DNA of 64,000 nt, taken from Phycisphaerae bacterium. GTDB lineage: Bacteria; Planctomycetota; Phycisphaerae; Phycisphaerales; Phycisphaeraceae. Positions 24,696-33,098 of this stretch are shown here, piece after piece (within the stretch, counting starts at the first letter, position 1; each line of letters begins with the position of its first letter). The stretch spans positions 62,001-126,000 of the forward strand of contig JAUHZU010000001.1 in assembly GCA_030425705.1 (NCBI GenBank), in the 5' to 3' direction. The position numbers and the translations under genes are program-made. The notes below the pieces were generated by a model, which searched no databases, was not told the origin of the DNA, and was given only the letters and a program-made list of their open reading frames with translations.

Positions 24696-25940
24696 ATGCC
24701 TTCGCCCTGCACATCCGCCCGCGATGCCGCGTTGTCGGTGCTCCGCCGGCTGCGGTCCCACGGCCACACCGCCTACCTCGCGGGCGGTTGCGTCCGCGAT
24801 GCGCTCCTGGGGCTGACGCCCAAGGACTACGACGTCGCCACCGACGCGACGCCCGACCGGGTGCAGTCCTTGTTCAGCCAGACCGCGGCGGTGGGCGCCG
24901 CGTTCGGGGTGGTGCTGGTGTATGTGCCCAAGCCCGGCCGCGGCCGACACACCATCGAGGTGGCCACTTTCCGGGCGGAGGGGGCGTACACCGACGGCCG
25001 TCGGCCGGACGAGGTCCGCTTCACCACCGCCGAGGAGGACGCGAAGCGGCGGGACTTCACGGTCAACGGGCTCTTTGCCGACCCGCCCCCGGAGGACGCG
25101 CCGGCCGACACGCCGGACACGATCATCGACTTCGTCGGCGGGCAGGCGGATTTGGCGGCGGGCGTGCTGCGCGCGATCGGCGAACCGGTCGAGCGTTTCG
25201 GGGAGGACTACCTGCGGATGCTGCGGGCGGTGCGGTTTGCCGCGCGGTTCGGGTTTGAAATCGAGCCGAGGACCGCCGCGGCGATCCGGGAGCACGCCCC
25301 CAAGCTTGATCACATCGCCAGAGAACGCATCGGCGACGAGGTGAGGCGGATGCTGATGGGCAAGAACCCCTCGCATGCAGTACGGCTCCTCAACGACCTG
25401 GGGTTAGACGACGTGATCTTCAGAGATACGGCTCAAGAGGTTTCTATCGAGGCCTTAGATCGCCTTAGCGGTGAAGCAGACTATGCGACCCGACTGACCG
25501 TATGGATGAAAAGCCGCACGCCGGGGTGCAGCCCGAGCCAGATACGCGACTCACTAGCCCTCTCCAACAACGAGTATCAGAGCTATTCTGAAACGGCCCT
25601 GCTCACCTACGAGTTGATTTCGTGGGAGGGAGACAACGATGCGGCACGCAAACGTATCGCCAGTCGTCCCCGATGGTCCCAAGCGATGCTTAAGTGGGAA
25701 GCGGAGCAAGAGGAACCAACTCGCCTCGAAAGGATCAAGGCCGACGTAGTCGCTTTGGAAAACGACGGCATCGGTCTCGCGCCCGTCCCGCTGGTCACCG
25801 GCGACGACCTCATCGCGATGGGGCTGAAGCCCGGCCCGGACTTCAAGACCATCCTCGACCAGGCCTACGATGCGCAGCTCGAAGGGCGGGTGACGACCAA
25901 ACAGGAGGCGTTGGACTACGCGCGTGATCACGCTTCGTAG
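24696..25940 (+). CDS. CCA tRNA nucleotidyltransferase / poly(A) polymerase family
   Basis: 414 residues of class II nucleotidyltransferase. The head motif is YLAGGCVRDALLGLTPKDYD with catalytic Asp44 and Asp46, followed by RRDFTVNGLF, the nucleotide-recognition region EDYLRMLRAVRFAARFGFEI, and the neck (EHAPKLDHIARERIGDE). It adds CCA to tRNA 3' ends or, as in PcnB, poly(A) to RNA; the family cannot be split by eye here. The central part (bases 25400-25740) has lower G+C and different codon use, suggesting a diverged or replaced body domain. The start at 24696 follows a leaderless -10. Confidence 0.88.
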   Translation: MPSPCTSARDAALSVLRRLRSHGHTAYLAGGCVRDALLGLTPKDYDVATDATPDRVQSLFSQTAAVGAAFGVVLVYVPKPGRGRHTIEVATFRAEGAYTDGRRPDEVRFTTAEEDAKRRDFTVNGLFADPPPEDAPADTPDTIIDFVGGQADLAAGVLRAIGEPVERFGEDYLRMLRAVRFAARFGFEIEPRTAAAIREHAPKLDHIARERIGDEVRRMLMGKNPSHAVRLLNDLGLDDVIFRDTAQEVSIEALDRLSGEADYATRLTVWMKSRTPGCSPSQIRDSLALSNNEYQSYSETALLTYELISWEGDNDAARKRIASRPRWSQAMLKWEAEQEEPTRLERIKADVVALENDGIGLAPVPLVTGDDLIAMGLKPGPDFKTILDQAYDAQLEGRVTTKQEALDYARDHAS

Positions 25941-25950
25941 TCGCCCAAAA

Positions 25951-25989
25951 CCCAAGCCGGGCCGGAGCGCAGCGCCGGCCCGGTTTGGG
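25951..25989 (+). terminator. GC-rich hairpin after the nucleotidyltransferase gene
   Basis: A 15-bp stem with one G-T pair (CCCAAGCCGGGCCGG with CCGGCCCGGTTTGGG), nine-base loop. It lacks a clean T-run, so termination is likely but not sure. Confidence 0.5.
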
Positions 25990-26021
25990 GGGAGGGCAGT
26001 ACCGACCGGCCTGTTCCCCGC

Positions 26022-26027
26022 TACCCT
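26022..26027 (+). promoter_or_regulatory. -10 hexamer TACCCT, leaderless spacing
   Basis: Six bases before the GTG start of the DedA gene; no Shine-Dalgarno sequence. Confidence 0.5.
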
Positions 26028-26033
26028 GTCGCC

Positions 26034-26675
26034 GTGATCGAAGAGTGGCTTAACCAGTACGCGCCTAACGCCCCGTACCTCGTGATCTTCGGGGTGCTGC
26101 TGCTGGCCGGCTTCGGGCTCCCGATCCCCGAGGACATCCCGCTGCTCATCGGCGGGTACCTCTGTGGGCAGACGTCCGGCCACCCGCAGCTGTGGGTGAT
26201 GATCCCCGGCTGCATGGCCGCCATCCTCGGGGCCGACTCGCTGATCTACCTCGCCGGCCGACGCTGGGGGCGGTCGCTGCACCGGCACTGGCTAATGAAG
26301 CGGGTTTTTGGCGGGCGCAACCTCGCGCGGGCGCGGGTGCTGTTCACCCGCCACGGCGCGAAGTTTGTCTTCACCGCGCGTTTCCTGCCCGGCGTGCGTA
26401 CCCCGGCGTTCTTCACCGCCGGCACGTTCAAGATGCCCTACAGCCGGTTCATCCTCTGGAACGGATCGGCCGCGTTGTTCAGCGTGCCGTGGGTCATCCT
26501 GTTGGCCTACTACTTCCACCGCGAGATCGAGTACGCCCGCGACGCGATCAGCAAGGGCAAGACCTACGGCTTCCTCGCGCTCGGGGCTGTCATCGCGGTG
26601 CTGGTCGGCTACCACCTGCTGGTCGCGCGCAAGCTCAAGAAGGTGAAGGTCAAGCCCGAGGAACCCCCGGTGTAA
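26034..26675 (+). CDS. DedA/SNARE-associated family membrane protein
   Basis: 213 residues, GTG start. The family marks are ENAFLPIPEDIP-like GLPIPEDIPLLIGGYLCG, the middle motif with the conserved arginine and glycines (FTARFLPGVRTPAFFTAGTF), and MPYSRFILWNGSAALFS. About five membrane-embedded segments, ending in a basic tail (KLKKVKVKPEE). DedA proteins are lipid-carrier (undecaprenyl phosphate or phospholipid) flippase candidates in the inner membrane. The GTG is accepted because a -10 hexamer lies six bases before it, the spacing seen before neighbouring genes. Confidence 0.85.
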   Translation: MIEEWLNQYAPNAPYLVIFGVLLLAGFGLPIPEDIPLLIGGYLCGQTSGHPQLWVMIPGCMAAILGADSLIYLAGRRWGRSLHRHWLMKRVFGGRNLARARVLFTRHGAKFVFTARFLPGVRTPAFFTAGTFKMPYSRFILWNGSAALFSVPWVILLAYYFHREIEYARDAISKGKTYGFLALGAVIAVLVGYHLLVARKLKKVKVKPEEPPV

Positions 26676-26723
26676 TGCGCGAGCATCCGCCGCGACTTCC
26701 TTGCGTGCACCGGGCATCCGCTC

Positions 26724-26729
26724 TACTCT
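26724..26729 (+). promoter_or_regulatory. -10 hexamer TACTCT, leaderless spacing
   Basis: Six bases before the ATG of the YggS-family gene. Confidence 0.5.
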
Positions 26730-26735
26730 TTACGC

Positions 26736-27524
26736 ATGCCTACGGAGAAGATCATGACCCCCGCGGAGCTGCGCGAGGCGTACCGGCAGGTGACCGACCG
26801 GATCGGTGAGGCCGCCGCACGCTCGGGCCGGTCGGCCGAGGACATCGTCCTGGTCGCGGTGACCAAGTACGCCACGGTCGATCAGATCCAGCAGCTCCTC
26901 GAGCTGGGCCACACCGACCTGGGCGAGAGCCGGGTCCAGCAGCTCACCCAGCGCGTCGCGCAGATCGACGAGTTCCTCGCCCGCAAGCGCACTCTCGCCA
27001 ACGCCGCGCCCAAGAGCAAGGACCTCATGCCCGAGCAGGTCCGCTGGCACATGATCGGCCACCTCCAGCGCAACAAGGTCAAGCAGGTCGTCCCGCTGGT
27101 CTCGCTCATCCACAGCGTCGACTCGCTGCGGCTCGCCGAGGAACTGCACAACTACGCGGCCCGGCACGACCTGACCATCGATATCCTGCTGCAGGTCAAC
27201 GCCTCGGGCGAGGGCCAGAAGAACGGCGTCGCCTGCCCCGCAGCCTTCCACCTAGCCGAGCAGATCGACACGATGGTCCACCTCCGCCTGCGCGGGCTGA
27301 TGACCATGGCCGCGCAGAGCGACAACCCCGAGGACGCCCGCGGTGCCTTCGCCCGCACCGCCGAGATCTTCAAGGACATCCGCGACGCGAAGATCGGCGG
27401 GCCGACGCTCAACGTCCTGTCCATGGGCATGTCCCACGACTTCGAGGTCGCCATCGAAGAAGGGGCCAATGTCGTCCGCGTCGGGTCCGCGCTGTTCGGC
27501 GAGAAGCCGGCCGACGACGCGTAA
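26736..27524 (+). CDS. YggS/PLPBP-family PLP-homeostasis protein
   Basis: 262 residues, the alanine-racemase N-terminal barrel fold without the racemase C-terminal domain. The PLP lysine is in LVAVTKYATVDQI; other marks are DLGESRVQQL, RWHMIGHLQRNKVKQVV, IHSVDSLRLA, LLQVNASGEGQKNG and SMGMSHDFEVAIEEGANVVRVG. These proteins hold and distribute pyridoxal phosphate. An insertion of about 15 residues (RKRTLANAAPKSKDLMP) lengthens the usual loop before RWHMIG. The gene probably starts leaderless; the second methionine (MTPAEL) is an alternative start. Confidence 0.92.
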   Translation: MPTEKIMTPAELREAYRQVTDRIGEAAARSGRSAEDIVLVAVTKYATVDQIQQLLELGHTDLGESRVQQLTQRVAQIDEFLARKRTLANAAPKSKDLMPEQVRWHMIGHLQRNKVKQVVPLVSLIHSVDSLRLAEELHNYAARHDLTIDILLQVNASGEGQKNGVACPAAFHLAEQIDTMVHLRLRGLMTMAAQSDNPEDARGAFARTAEIFKDIRDAKIGGPTLNVLSMGMSHDFEVAIEEGANVVRVGSALFGEKPADDA

Positions 27525-27582
27525 CCGGCCGGCCTCCCACGGCCGCCTCCCGCTTTTTCTTGCGGCCGGGCCCGGCTTGGGC

Positions 27583-27588
27583 CAGAAT
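27583..27588 (+). promoter_or_regulatory. Weak -10-like CAGAAT before a TTG start
   Basis: Five bases before TTG 27594. The first base deviates from TAxxxT, so this is only suggestive. Confidence 0.3.
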
Positions 27589-27593
27589 ACGCC

Positions 27594-29294
27594 TTGACCT
27601 CTCTGACCCTGCCCGCCGGGCGGGGGCTTCAACCGGCTTGCCGTGGGGGCGATGCCTTGGCGGACAACTACCAACTCTCGGCGAACCGCCTGAAGATCGA
27701 GAACCGCGCCCGGCTCTACGGGCTGCTGCGGTTTGTGTACGCGCTGCTCGCCGGGGGCGTGTGCACGGTGGCCTTCCTCCTGCTACCGGTCTCGCTGGTC
27801 AACGCCAAGGAAAAGTTCGAGGCGATCAACGACGGCACCGCCGGCATGGCCGAGGCCGTCTGGCTGGTGATGTACGGCGTGGCGGTGATTGGGTTTGTCG
27901 TCGGGGCGATTACGGCGTTGTCCTGCTTCCTGCGCGGGCTCAAGGCGATGCTCACGCTGTTCATCCCCGTCAAGGTGCCTCAGGACCTGTACCTGGGTGC
28001 CCCCCAGCAGCCCAGCCGGTCGACCGTCGGCGCGAAGACGGTGTACCAGGACCTGTTCAAGCACCGAACGATCTCGACCTACACCGCGCTGCCCGGCTTC
28101 GTCGCGCGGGTGGCGCAGCTTGTCTCGTCCCGCCTCCGCTACGCGACCCCGCCGATGCACCGGCCGATCCGCGCGTTCCTCGGGGTCAAGGCGATCGTCC
28201 TCACCCTGCTGCTGTGCCTGCCCGCCATCCTCGCGCTGCCGGTGCTGGAGGACCTCTTCGCGGACATGCTCGGCGACCCGGAGCTGGCCAAGCACCTCAC
28301 GGCGACCAGCGTGCCCTGGCTGCTGCTGGGGGTGGTGCTCGGCGGCCGGTTGATCCGCTTCCTGGTGCTGCTGGCGATGATGCCCGCGGCGCCGCGCGTC
28401 GAGGTGCAGGAGCAGCGCGTCCACATGGAGAACACCGGCAACCCGGTCAACTTCTTCAACCACGCCAACGAGGCGGTCGAGGACGAACGCGTCGCCGACT
28501 TCCCCAACCGGATGTACAAGGCGGTGCGGCCGGATATCGGCACGGCCAAGCCCGGCGAGACCAAGCAGTTCCGCGGGTTCATGCTCTACGAGACCCAGCC
28601 CTGGCCGATGAAGACCGGCGGGGCGCTGGCGTGCATCATTGCGGGTATGGGCGGGGCGTTCATGGGCGCGGTCGGGCTGGCGGCGCTGGTGCTCATGCCC
28701 GTCAACCCGCTGGTCAAGGCGTCGGTCTACGACATCGGCATGTGGATGCTCGGGGCGCTGGTCGCCTGCGTGGTCGCGTCCCGGCTCATGGCCGAGGCCC
28801 GCTCGCTGCAGCTGGTCTACCGCTTCCGCAGCGCGTTCCTGCTCATGGACTTCAACGGCACGTACACCTCCAGCGAGATCGGGCTGGGCGACGGCCGGGG
28901 CGGCCAGCTCCACGCCCGCCGGTCCTCCATGCAGAGCGACACCTACCTCACGCTCTACGCCTCGTCGCTCGTCACCGAGTGCTACGGCCCCAAGGCGCTG
29001 CAGCAGCAGCTCCGCTACATCGTCAGCGCGGAAGTCAACGAAGACCTCAAGCAGCTCACCGGCACGCTGGTCAAGCGGTTCCAGACCTACGCCGACAGCG
29101 GCGCGAGCCTGCCGGGCGTGCGGATCGACCCGCAGGCGCAGCAGCTCATCCAGGCCAACGCGATGATCGAGGAGGCGACCGCCGCCGCGAAGAAGCGGGG
29201 CAGCAAGCTGGGCAAGTCCAAGCACGCCGAGCAGCCGCAGATCGATATCACCCCGCCGCCACAGATCGACGCCGACGGCCCGCCCGAGGAGTAG
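27594..29294 (+). CDS. Large polytopic membrane protein, unknown function
   Basis: About 566 residues from TTG 27594; TTG 27657 (LADNYQLSANRL) is an alternative start. Two hydrophobic pairs near residues 45-125 (LLRFVYALLAGGVCTVAFLLLPVS; AVIGFVVGAITALSCFL), one helical hairpin near 190-260 and another near 340-400 suggest six to eight membrane helices, with large cytoplasmic or periplasmic loops between. The C-terminal 130 residues are helical and end in a charged and proline-rich tail (ITPPPQIDADGPPEE). I recognise no family. It follows yggS by 69 bp. Confidence 0.65.
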   Translation: MTSLTLPAGRGLQPACRGGDALADNYQLSANRLKIENRARLYGLLRFVYALLAGGVCTVAFLLLPVSLVNAKEKFEAINDGTAGMAEAVWLVMYGVAVIGFVVGAITALSCFLRGLKAMLTLFIPVKVPQDLYLGAPQQPSRSTVGAKTVYQDLFKHRTISTYTALPGFVARVAQLVSSRLRYATPPMHRPIRAFLGVKAIVLTLLLCLPAILALPVLEDLFADMLGDPELAKHLTATSVPWLLLGVVLGGRLIRFLVLLAMMPAAPRVEVQEQRVHMENTGNPVNFFNHANEAVEDERVADFPNRMYKAVRPDIGTAKPGETKQFRGFMLYETQPWPMKTGGALACIIAGMGGAFMGAVGLAALVLMPVNPLVKASVYDIGMWMLGALVACVVASRLMAEARSLQLVYRFRSAFLLMDFNGTYTSSEIGLGDGRGGQLHARRSSMQSDTYLTLYASSLVTECYGPKALQQQLRYIVSAEVNEDLKQLTGTLVKRFQTYADSGASLPGVRIDPQAQQLIQANAMIEEATAAAKKRGSKLGKSKHAEQPQIDITPPPQIDADGPPEE

Positions 29295-29317
29295 ACCCTA
29301 GGCGCTAGCCCCTTCGC

Positions 29318-30832
29318 CTACGACGCGCGTTTGCTCATCCGCCGGTCCGGCAGCGGGCAGGCCTTGCTGCCGTGCAGCAGCACGTCCATCAGCTCGTCCA
29401 TCCGCACCGTCGCGAGGGTGGTCGAGCTGTCGCTGGCGGCGTAGGGGATGATGAGCTGGCCGACATGCTCCAGCGCGCCGCAGGTGTAGACGACGTTGGG
29501 CACGTAGCCGTCGCGCTCCTGCTCGTTGGGCGCGATGAGCGGGAACTCCAGGTGCCCGATGACGCGCGACGGGTTGTCCAGGTCCAGCAGCGCCGCGCCG
29601 ATGCAGTAAGTCCGCACCGGGCCCACGCCGTGGGTCAGCAGCAGCCAGCCGTGCGGTGTCTCGATCGGCGGGCCGCAGTTGCCGATCTGCACAAACTCCC
29701 AGGGGTACATCGGGCCCTGCAGCTTCTCGGCGCTGTTCCAGAAGTACGGGTTGTCCGACTTCATCAGGAACAGGTTCTCGCCGTCCAGCCGGGAGACCAT
29801 CGTGTAGAACCCGTTCACCTTGCGGGGGAACAGCGCCAGCCCCTTATTCTGCACGTACCGGCCGTTGAGGGTGTGGACGCGGATCGTGTCGAAGTCTGTC
29901 GTCTCGAACATCTGCGGGAGGATGTTGTGCCCGTTGTACGCGGTGTACGTGCCGAAGTAGGTGACCGCGCCGTCGTCGTCGACAAAGCGGGTCAGCCGGG
30001 CGTCCTCGATGCCGCGGGACTCGTTCTCGGAGGTCGGGAAGATGACCAGCTCCGAGGGGTCGGACTCGTGGGGGATGACCAGCTCGTAGTTGGACCGCGC
30101 GAGCCAGCGCATGATCCGCGCGGCCTCGTCGAAGCCCGGCCCACCGACGCCGTCGCGCCCGTGCAGCTCCGCCGCCAGCTTGTCGAGCTGCGCGTAGCTG
30201 AACCGGTCGGGCAGCTCGTCGAGGATCCGGCGGGCGTCGTCGTTGTACGCCGCCATCTCGATCAGCTTGAGGAAGAACAGCTGCTTGTCGTAGAAACGGT
30301 CGGCGTGGACCTTCATCGGCGCGACCTGCCGGCTGACCTCGTCGAAGCGGACCCGCCCGTCGCGGTCGACCACGCCCGTGCGGAAGACGATCGACGAGAC
30401 GTGCCCCTCGCCGGTCGCGCGCAGCGACATGAGCACCCGCACCTCGCCGTCGGCCAGGCCCAGCTGGCTGGGGTGGGGCACGACCGAGGGGTTGAACAGC
30501 GCCGCCGACTCGATCGCGTACTCCATCGTGAAGTACGCCCCGATCAGCAGCCGGCGGGCGTCGCTGAGGGCGTCGGGCTGCTGGACCCAGTGCGCGACCT
30601 GCAGGAAGTGCTGGCCGAACGTCTGCCGGATATCCCGGTGCCGGTCGTGGAAGCGCCCGACGACCTCGGCCAGGTCACGCTGGACGTCGGCCTCGGGCAT
30701 CCGCAGGACACGGGTGACGACGCTGAGGACCCGGTCGTCCCCGCCGACGGGGAAGAACCGCGCGATGACCCGGCGGTCGTCCGAGTCGAAGCGGATGTCC
30801 GTGCGTCGGACCTGGATCGGGCTGGTCTGCAT
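29318..30832 (-). CDS. GH130-family glycoside phosphorylase/hydrolase
   Basis: 504 residues; the C-terminal 300 form a five-bladed beta-propeller of the GH130 type. Marks: ESRGIEDARLTRFVDDDGAVTYFGTY (the catalytic region, usually EDPR), GLALFPRKVNGFYTMVSRLDGENL, IGNCGPPIETPHGWLLLTHGVG and CIGAALLDLDNPSRVIGHL. GH130 enzymes act on beta-mannosides, by phosphorolysis or hydrolysis; EDAR in place of EDPR is a variation. The N-terminal 200 residues are helical and are not part of the propeller. The start at 30832 has AGGAG upstream. The 3' remnant of a second GH130 gene lies beside its start on the opposite strand. Confidence 0.85.
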   Translation of the reverse strand: MQTSPIQVRRTDIRFDSDDRRVIARFFPVGGDDRVLSVVTRVLRMPEADVQRDLAEVVGRFHDRHRDIRQTFGQHFLQVAHWVQQPDALSDARRLLIGAYFTMEYAIESAALFNPSVVPHPSQLGLADGEVRVLMSLRATGEGHVSSIVFRTGVVDRDGRVRFDEVSRQVAPMKVHADRFYDKQLFFLKLIEMAAYNDDARRILDELPDRFSYAQLDKLAAELHGRDGVGGPGFDEAARIMRWLARSNYELVIPHESDPSELVIFPTSENESRGIEDARLTRFVDDDGAVTYFGTYTAYNGHNILPQMFETTDFDTIRVHTLNGRYVQNKGLALFPRKVNGFYTMVSRLDGENLFLMKSDNPYFWNSAEKLQGPMYPWEFVQIGNCGPPIETPHGWLLLTHGVGPVRTYCIGAALLDLDNPSRVIGHLEFPLIAPNEQERDGYVPNVVYTCGALEHVGQLIIPYAASDSSTTLATVRMDELMDVLLHGSKACPLPDRRMSKRAS

Positions 30833-30955
30833 GCGCGCTCCTGGGGCGTCGCCCCTGAGCACGTTCGGGGCGCAACACCCCGTGAGCATCGGCGGGATGG
30901 CCGGCCCGCGTGAAGCCGTGGCGGGTTATCGGGTTGCGAGTCGCCGGGATCGTCT

Positions 30956-31111
30956 GTCCCAGAACACCGCGGGTCGCTTGTCATACCCTACGCCGCCAGC
31001 GCCAGCGCGACGACGCTGACGACCGTGGGATTGGACGCGCTGATGGACGTCTTACGGCACCAGCCCGAGGTCTTCCCGCTGCCGGCCTGGCGGATGAGCC
31101 GTCGGGGTTAA
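30956..31111 (+). pseudogene. 3' remnant of a second GH130 gene
   Basis: The plus strand encodes, in one frame ending at TAA 31109-31111, a 51-codon peptide that aligns with the last 50 residues of the intact GH130 protein next door: EHRGSLVIPYAASASATT against EHVGQLIIPYAASDSSTT, then GLDALMDVLRHQPEVFPLPAWRMSRRG against MDELMDVLLHGSKACPLPDRRMSKRAS. Homology stops upstream of about 30956, and no start codon with a ribosome-binding site belongs to it. It is the tail of a deleted paralogue, in opposite orientation to the intact copy. Confidence 0.8.
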
Positions 31112-31489
31112 GCGAGACGAGGCGGCCACGGCTTATGTGACCGGTCAACCTGCACCTGCTGGCGATGGGGTGGGTGCTGCGCGGTGCTCAGGCCATGTGA
31201 GGTCGCCGCACTGCACCAGCGTTTATCAGGCGGTTTCTGGATTTGGTGTAGATTTCCACCCTGGGCATTGTAGGGTTGGCCGATACAATGCCTGTGCATC
31301 AATAGCCCGTACACCCTCCGCGAAAGGGGTACCCCATGCGACTCCTTGCACACCCTCTCTGCCCCGCCTGTTGAGTCGGCCTTGCGTCTGGCCTGGCACG
31401 ATACCGATCCAGCGCGCCGCAGCCGATTCCTGACTTGCCGATGACACCGCCGGTCGTGCTATCGCGCGCCGGCCGCAGAGACCCCACCT
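31112..31489 (+). other. Gap with inverted repeat and possible leader peptide
   Basis: A 378-bp stretch between the GH130 remnant and the RbfA-like gene. It contains a TACAAT (31284-31289) inside a perfect inverted repeat, and a 12-codon ORF at 31336-31374 (MRLLAHPLCPAC) with a good AAAGGGG ribosome-binding site six bases upstream. These could be the promoter and leader of the RbfA-like/RtcB pair, or decayed sequence left by whatever removed the second GH130 gene. Confidence 0.35.
31264..31292. promoter_or_regulatory. Inverted repeat covering a TACAAT hexamer
   Basis: GGCATTGTA and TACAATGCC, nine bases each, perfect, separated by 11 bases. An operator overlapping a -10 element would look like this; so would a decayed hairpin. 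Confidence 0.4.
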
Positions 31490-31951
31490 TTGAAACGCAA
31501 ACAAGACCTCGACAAGGTCTGGCGCGAACTTTGCGCCGGCCTCGACGCCGACGATGGCGTCACAACCGATGAACTAAAGCGACAACACAGCCGGTCGAAT
31601 CAGCACTCCGGCCCAAAGCCAGCCAACAAATCAACACTCCGGTTATGCGCGCAGGTCGGCAAGGCGATTGACCTCGCCCTGTCTGCTGACTTTGGCGACG
31701 AGGACCTGCACGCACTGCGTGTCGCACACGTCGAGCCGTATCCCGATGCCCGTCGGCTGCGCGTACACCTCTGCCCCTCGGCCGAGGCGCGGATGCCGGA
31801 CTACACCTCGCTGAACGCCAAGGCGCAGGCCGTCGCGCACCGGCTCGCCTACGTGACCGCGGCCGCGGTCCACCGCAAGCGCGCCCCCGGTCTGGTGCTT
31901 TTCGTCGCCCCGGAAAACGCCGACAACGGCGGGGAGGCGAGCCATGGCTGA
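31490..31951 (+). CDS. RbfA-like ribosome-binding-factor protein
   Basis: 153 residues, probable TTG start (TTGAAACGCAAACAAG). Residues about 45-145 follow the RbfA KH-type pattern: RLCAQVGKAIDLALSADFGD, ALRVAHVEPYPDARRLRVHL, and LNAKAQAVAHRLAYVTAAAV with a hydrophobic ending GLVLFVAP. A 45-residue N-terminal extension precedes it. RbfA binds 30S precursors during 16S rRNA maturation. It overlaps the rtcB start by eight bases, so the two are translationally coupled, which links a ribosome-assembly-like protein with an RNA ligase. It could be a second RbfA with a specialised role; the standard rbfA normally lies beside infB. Confidence 0.6.
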   Translation: MKRKQDLDKVWRELCAGLDADDGVTTDELKRQHSRSNQHSGPKPANKSTLRLCAQVGKAIDLALSADFGDEDLHALRVAHVEPYPDARRLRVHLCPSAEARMPDYTSLNAKAQAVAHRLAYVTAAAVHRKRAPGLVLFVAPENADNGGEASHG

Positions 31952-33086
31952 CCCCCAACACCGGCCGGCGCTGGCCACGCTCATCGACGCTTCCGGCGAG
32001 CGATGGCCCGGCGATGTCGCCAAGATGATCGATACGACACGCCGGCTCAAAGACGCCCGGCACGTCGCGGTGATGCCTGATGTCCACCTCGCCAACGGGT
32101 TCTGCGTCGGCACCGTCCTGGCGACCAGCCGACTGCTCTACCCCACGGCGGTCGGGGGCGACATCGGCTGCGGCATGCTCGCTATGGCCTTCAACGCCAG
32201 TGCCCAGCAAGTAGGCGAGCACGTCGCGCACCGGCTGCTGTGCGTCCTGCCTACGCTCGTGCCCGCGAACCGGCACCCCGACGGCCGGCTCGCGGAGTTC
32301 AACCCACGCCAACGGCTGAGCGCGCCAAAGCTCCAGCGCGTCCTCCAACGCGACGGCCGCGTCCAGCTCGGCACGCTCGGGCGGGGCAACCACTTCCTCG
32401 AACTACAACGCGACACCCAAGACGATCGGCTCTGGCTCATGGTCCACACCGGTTCGCGAGGGCTGGGCCAAGCCGTCAGCACCCATCATCTCCGGCAGCC
32501 CGATGGTTCTTCGCACGGGCGACCCTATGTCGATGCATACAGCGATGCGGGCCGGGGCTACCTGCGCGATCTAGGAATCGCTCGGGCGTACGCCCGGCTG
32601 AATCGGATTCGGATCGCACAAGCCACGACGCACGCACTGCACGCATTGATTGGCGCACGGCCCGACCCCGCATCCATCATCCACACCGATCACAACCATG
32701 TCCGCCGTGAGTTTGTGGAGGGCCGGTGGCTCTACGTCCACCGCAAGGGCGCAGCCCCGGCACATGCCGGCCGGGTAACGGTGGTCCCCGGGTCGATGGC
32801 CGCGCCGAGCTTCCATGTCATCGGTAAGGGCGATACGCCGTCACTGTGTTCCTGTGCGCATGGTGCGGGCCGACGCCTGGACCGTACCACCGCCCGGCGG
32901 GTGGTCAGTACCAACGACCTGAATCGACAGATGGCTGGGGTGTGGTTCAGCAGCCAAGCCGCTAGTCGGCTCACCGACGAGGCCCCGGCGGCTTACAAGG
33001 ACATCCGCCGGGTCATGAAACGGCAGGGCCGGCAGGTCCGCATCCTCCGCGAACTGGAACCGGTCCTGAACTACAAGGGGTTCTGA
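31944..33086 (+). CDS. rtcB: RtcB-family RNA ligase
   Basis: 380 residues, slightly shorter than E. coli RtcB (408). The manganese and guanylate site is intact: MPDVHLANGF, GGDIGCGML (Cys ligand), RGNHFLEL, HTGSRGLGQ, TDHNHVRRE and the guanylylated histidine in CAHGAGRR. It joins 2',3'-cyclic-phosphate or 3'-phosphate ends to 5'-OH ends, in tRNA or rRNA repair. GGAGG precedes the ATG. The archease activator gene is not present. The coupled RbfA-like gene suggests its target may be ribosomal RNA, but this is inference. Confidence 0.95.
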   Translation: MADPQHRPALATLIDASGERWPGDVAKMIDTTRRLKDARHVAVMPDVHLANGFCVGTVLATSRLLYPTAVGGDIGCGMLAMAFNASAQQVGEHVAHRLLCVLPTLVPANRHPDGRLAEFNPRQRLSAPKLQRVLQRDGRVQLGTLGRGNHFLELQRDTQDDRLWLMVHTGSRGLGQAVSTHHLRQPDGSSHGRPYVDAYSDAGRGYLRDLGIARAYARLNRIRIAQATTHALHALIGARPDPASIIHTDHNHVRREFVEGRWLYVHRKGAAPAHAGRVTVVPGSMAAPSFHVIGKGDTPSLCSCAHGAGRRLDRTTARRVVSTNDLNRQMAGVWFSSQAASRLTDEAPAAYKDIRRVMKRQGRQVRILRELEPVLNYKGF

Positions 33087-33098
33087 TCGCAGGGCCCC

